IMG/VR virus record: IMGVR_UViG_3300042564_001643
Span: 1-55,449 of that record
DNA from: a virus
Direction: 5' to 3' (one strand)
Length of the DNA stretch: 55,449 nt
The notes under the pieces were generated by a model that was given only the letters and a program-made list of their open reading frames with translations, ran no database searches and was not told the DNA's origin. The position numbers and the translations under genes were made by a program. Shown piece after piece: positions 55,321 through 55,449 of this stretch (positions are counted from its first letter, which is position 1; every line of letters begins with the position of its first letter).

Positions 55321-55449
55321 GTCCTAAGAATTTATAGTCAAGTAATACTGTTCCTTTTGTTTGGACTTTAAGATCTGGGTTTAGCATAATAACCTTTTTA
55401 TTACTTTGGTCTTTAATTACTAATCCATTTTTCTCAGCTTTATTTATAC
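55289..55449 (-). CDS. 3' end of an upstream gene, cut by window edge
   Basis: Only the last 52 codons are visible, ending in TAA at 55289-55291. The readable end includes KNGLVIKDQSNKKVIMLNPD, then VQTKGTVLLDYKFLGHD and an acidic tail (TEESGSDN). The frame stays open to the window edge and overlaps the HU-like gene by 32 bases. The product cannot be identified from this fragment. Confidence 0.5.
   Translation of the reverse strand, partial: INKAEKNGLVIKDQSNKKVIMLNPDLKVQTKGTVLLDYKFLGHDTEESGSDN

Noticed and set aside
1-55449. tRNA genes, CRISPR arrays, insertion sequences, integrase or attachment sites
   Set aside because: The gaps between genes are all under about 130 bases, and none shows a cloverleaf, regular spaced repeats, or transposase or integrase sequence.

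Overview
The window is a continuous piece of a large tailed-phage genome, very probably a crAss-like phage (order Crassvirales, podovirus-like) infecting a Bacteroidetes host. The call rests on gene content and order: HU/IHF-like protein, nuclease, large terminase, portal, acidic scaffold-like protein, major capsid protein, connector/ring proteins, a very large muzzle-type tail protein, then a run of giant virion proteins of 850 to over 2300 residues. The base composition is AT-rich, starts lack Shine-Dalgarno sequences and use A-rich leaders, and intergenic motifs resemble Bacteroidetes promoters. Every supported gene is on the minus strand, so transcription runs from high to low coordinates. 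All three standard stop codons are used, so I see no sign of the stop-codon recoding found in some crAss-like phages. These assignments come from recalled family features and from reading the sequence; no database search was possible.

Layout in transcription order (high to low coordinates). 55449-50513: packaging block of overlapping small genes, including a HU/IHF-like protein, a zinc-ribbon-like protein, a PD-(D/E)XK nuclease, a possible small terminase and the large terminase. 50507-44739: portal, scaffold-like protein and major capsid protein, ending in a strong terminator. 44658-41508: a conserved head-region protein and four small, very basic Lys/Gly-rich proteins. 41504-38593: a connector-like protein, a Dps/ferritin-like protein and a 542-residue virion protein followed by a terminator. 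38515-31875: Cys-rich small proteins and three fibre/adhesin-like proteins, ending in a terminator. 31748-23971: a second HU-like protein, two ring-like proteins and the muzzle-type protein, all translationally coupled. 23971-1: six giant proteins expected to be carried in the virion and ejected (cargo), including one with an embedded nuclease motif and one, cut off by the window edge, with a zinc-protease motif.

Working model: terminase packages DNA through the portal into the capsid; connector and ring proteins, the muzzle protein and the fibres build the tail; the giant cargo proteins enter the cell with or before the DNA. In known crAss-like phages a virion RNA polymerase belongs to this cargo. 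I do not see its catalytic motif here, so it probably lies left of position 1.

The most unusual signals are a short recurring peptide motif (Ala-Gln-x-Gly, often inside GGY[LM]PxAQxG) shared by three adjacent giant proteins and one small basic head-region protein, a second repeated acidic motif at protein ends, an AT-rich leader element repeated before several gene blocks, and a nearly identical 18-base inverted repeat overlapping two stop codons. There is no gene-free stretch longer than about 130 bases and no tRNA, CRISPR array, integrase or insertion sequence that I could see.
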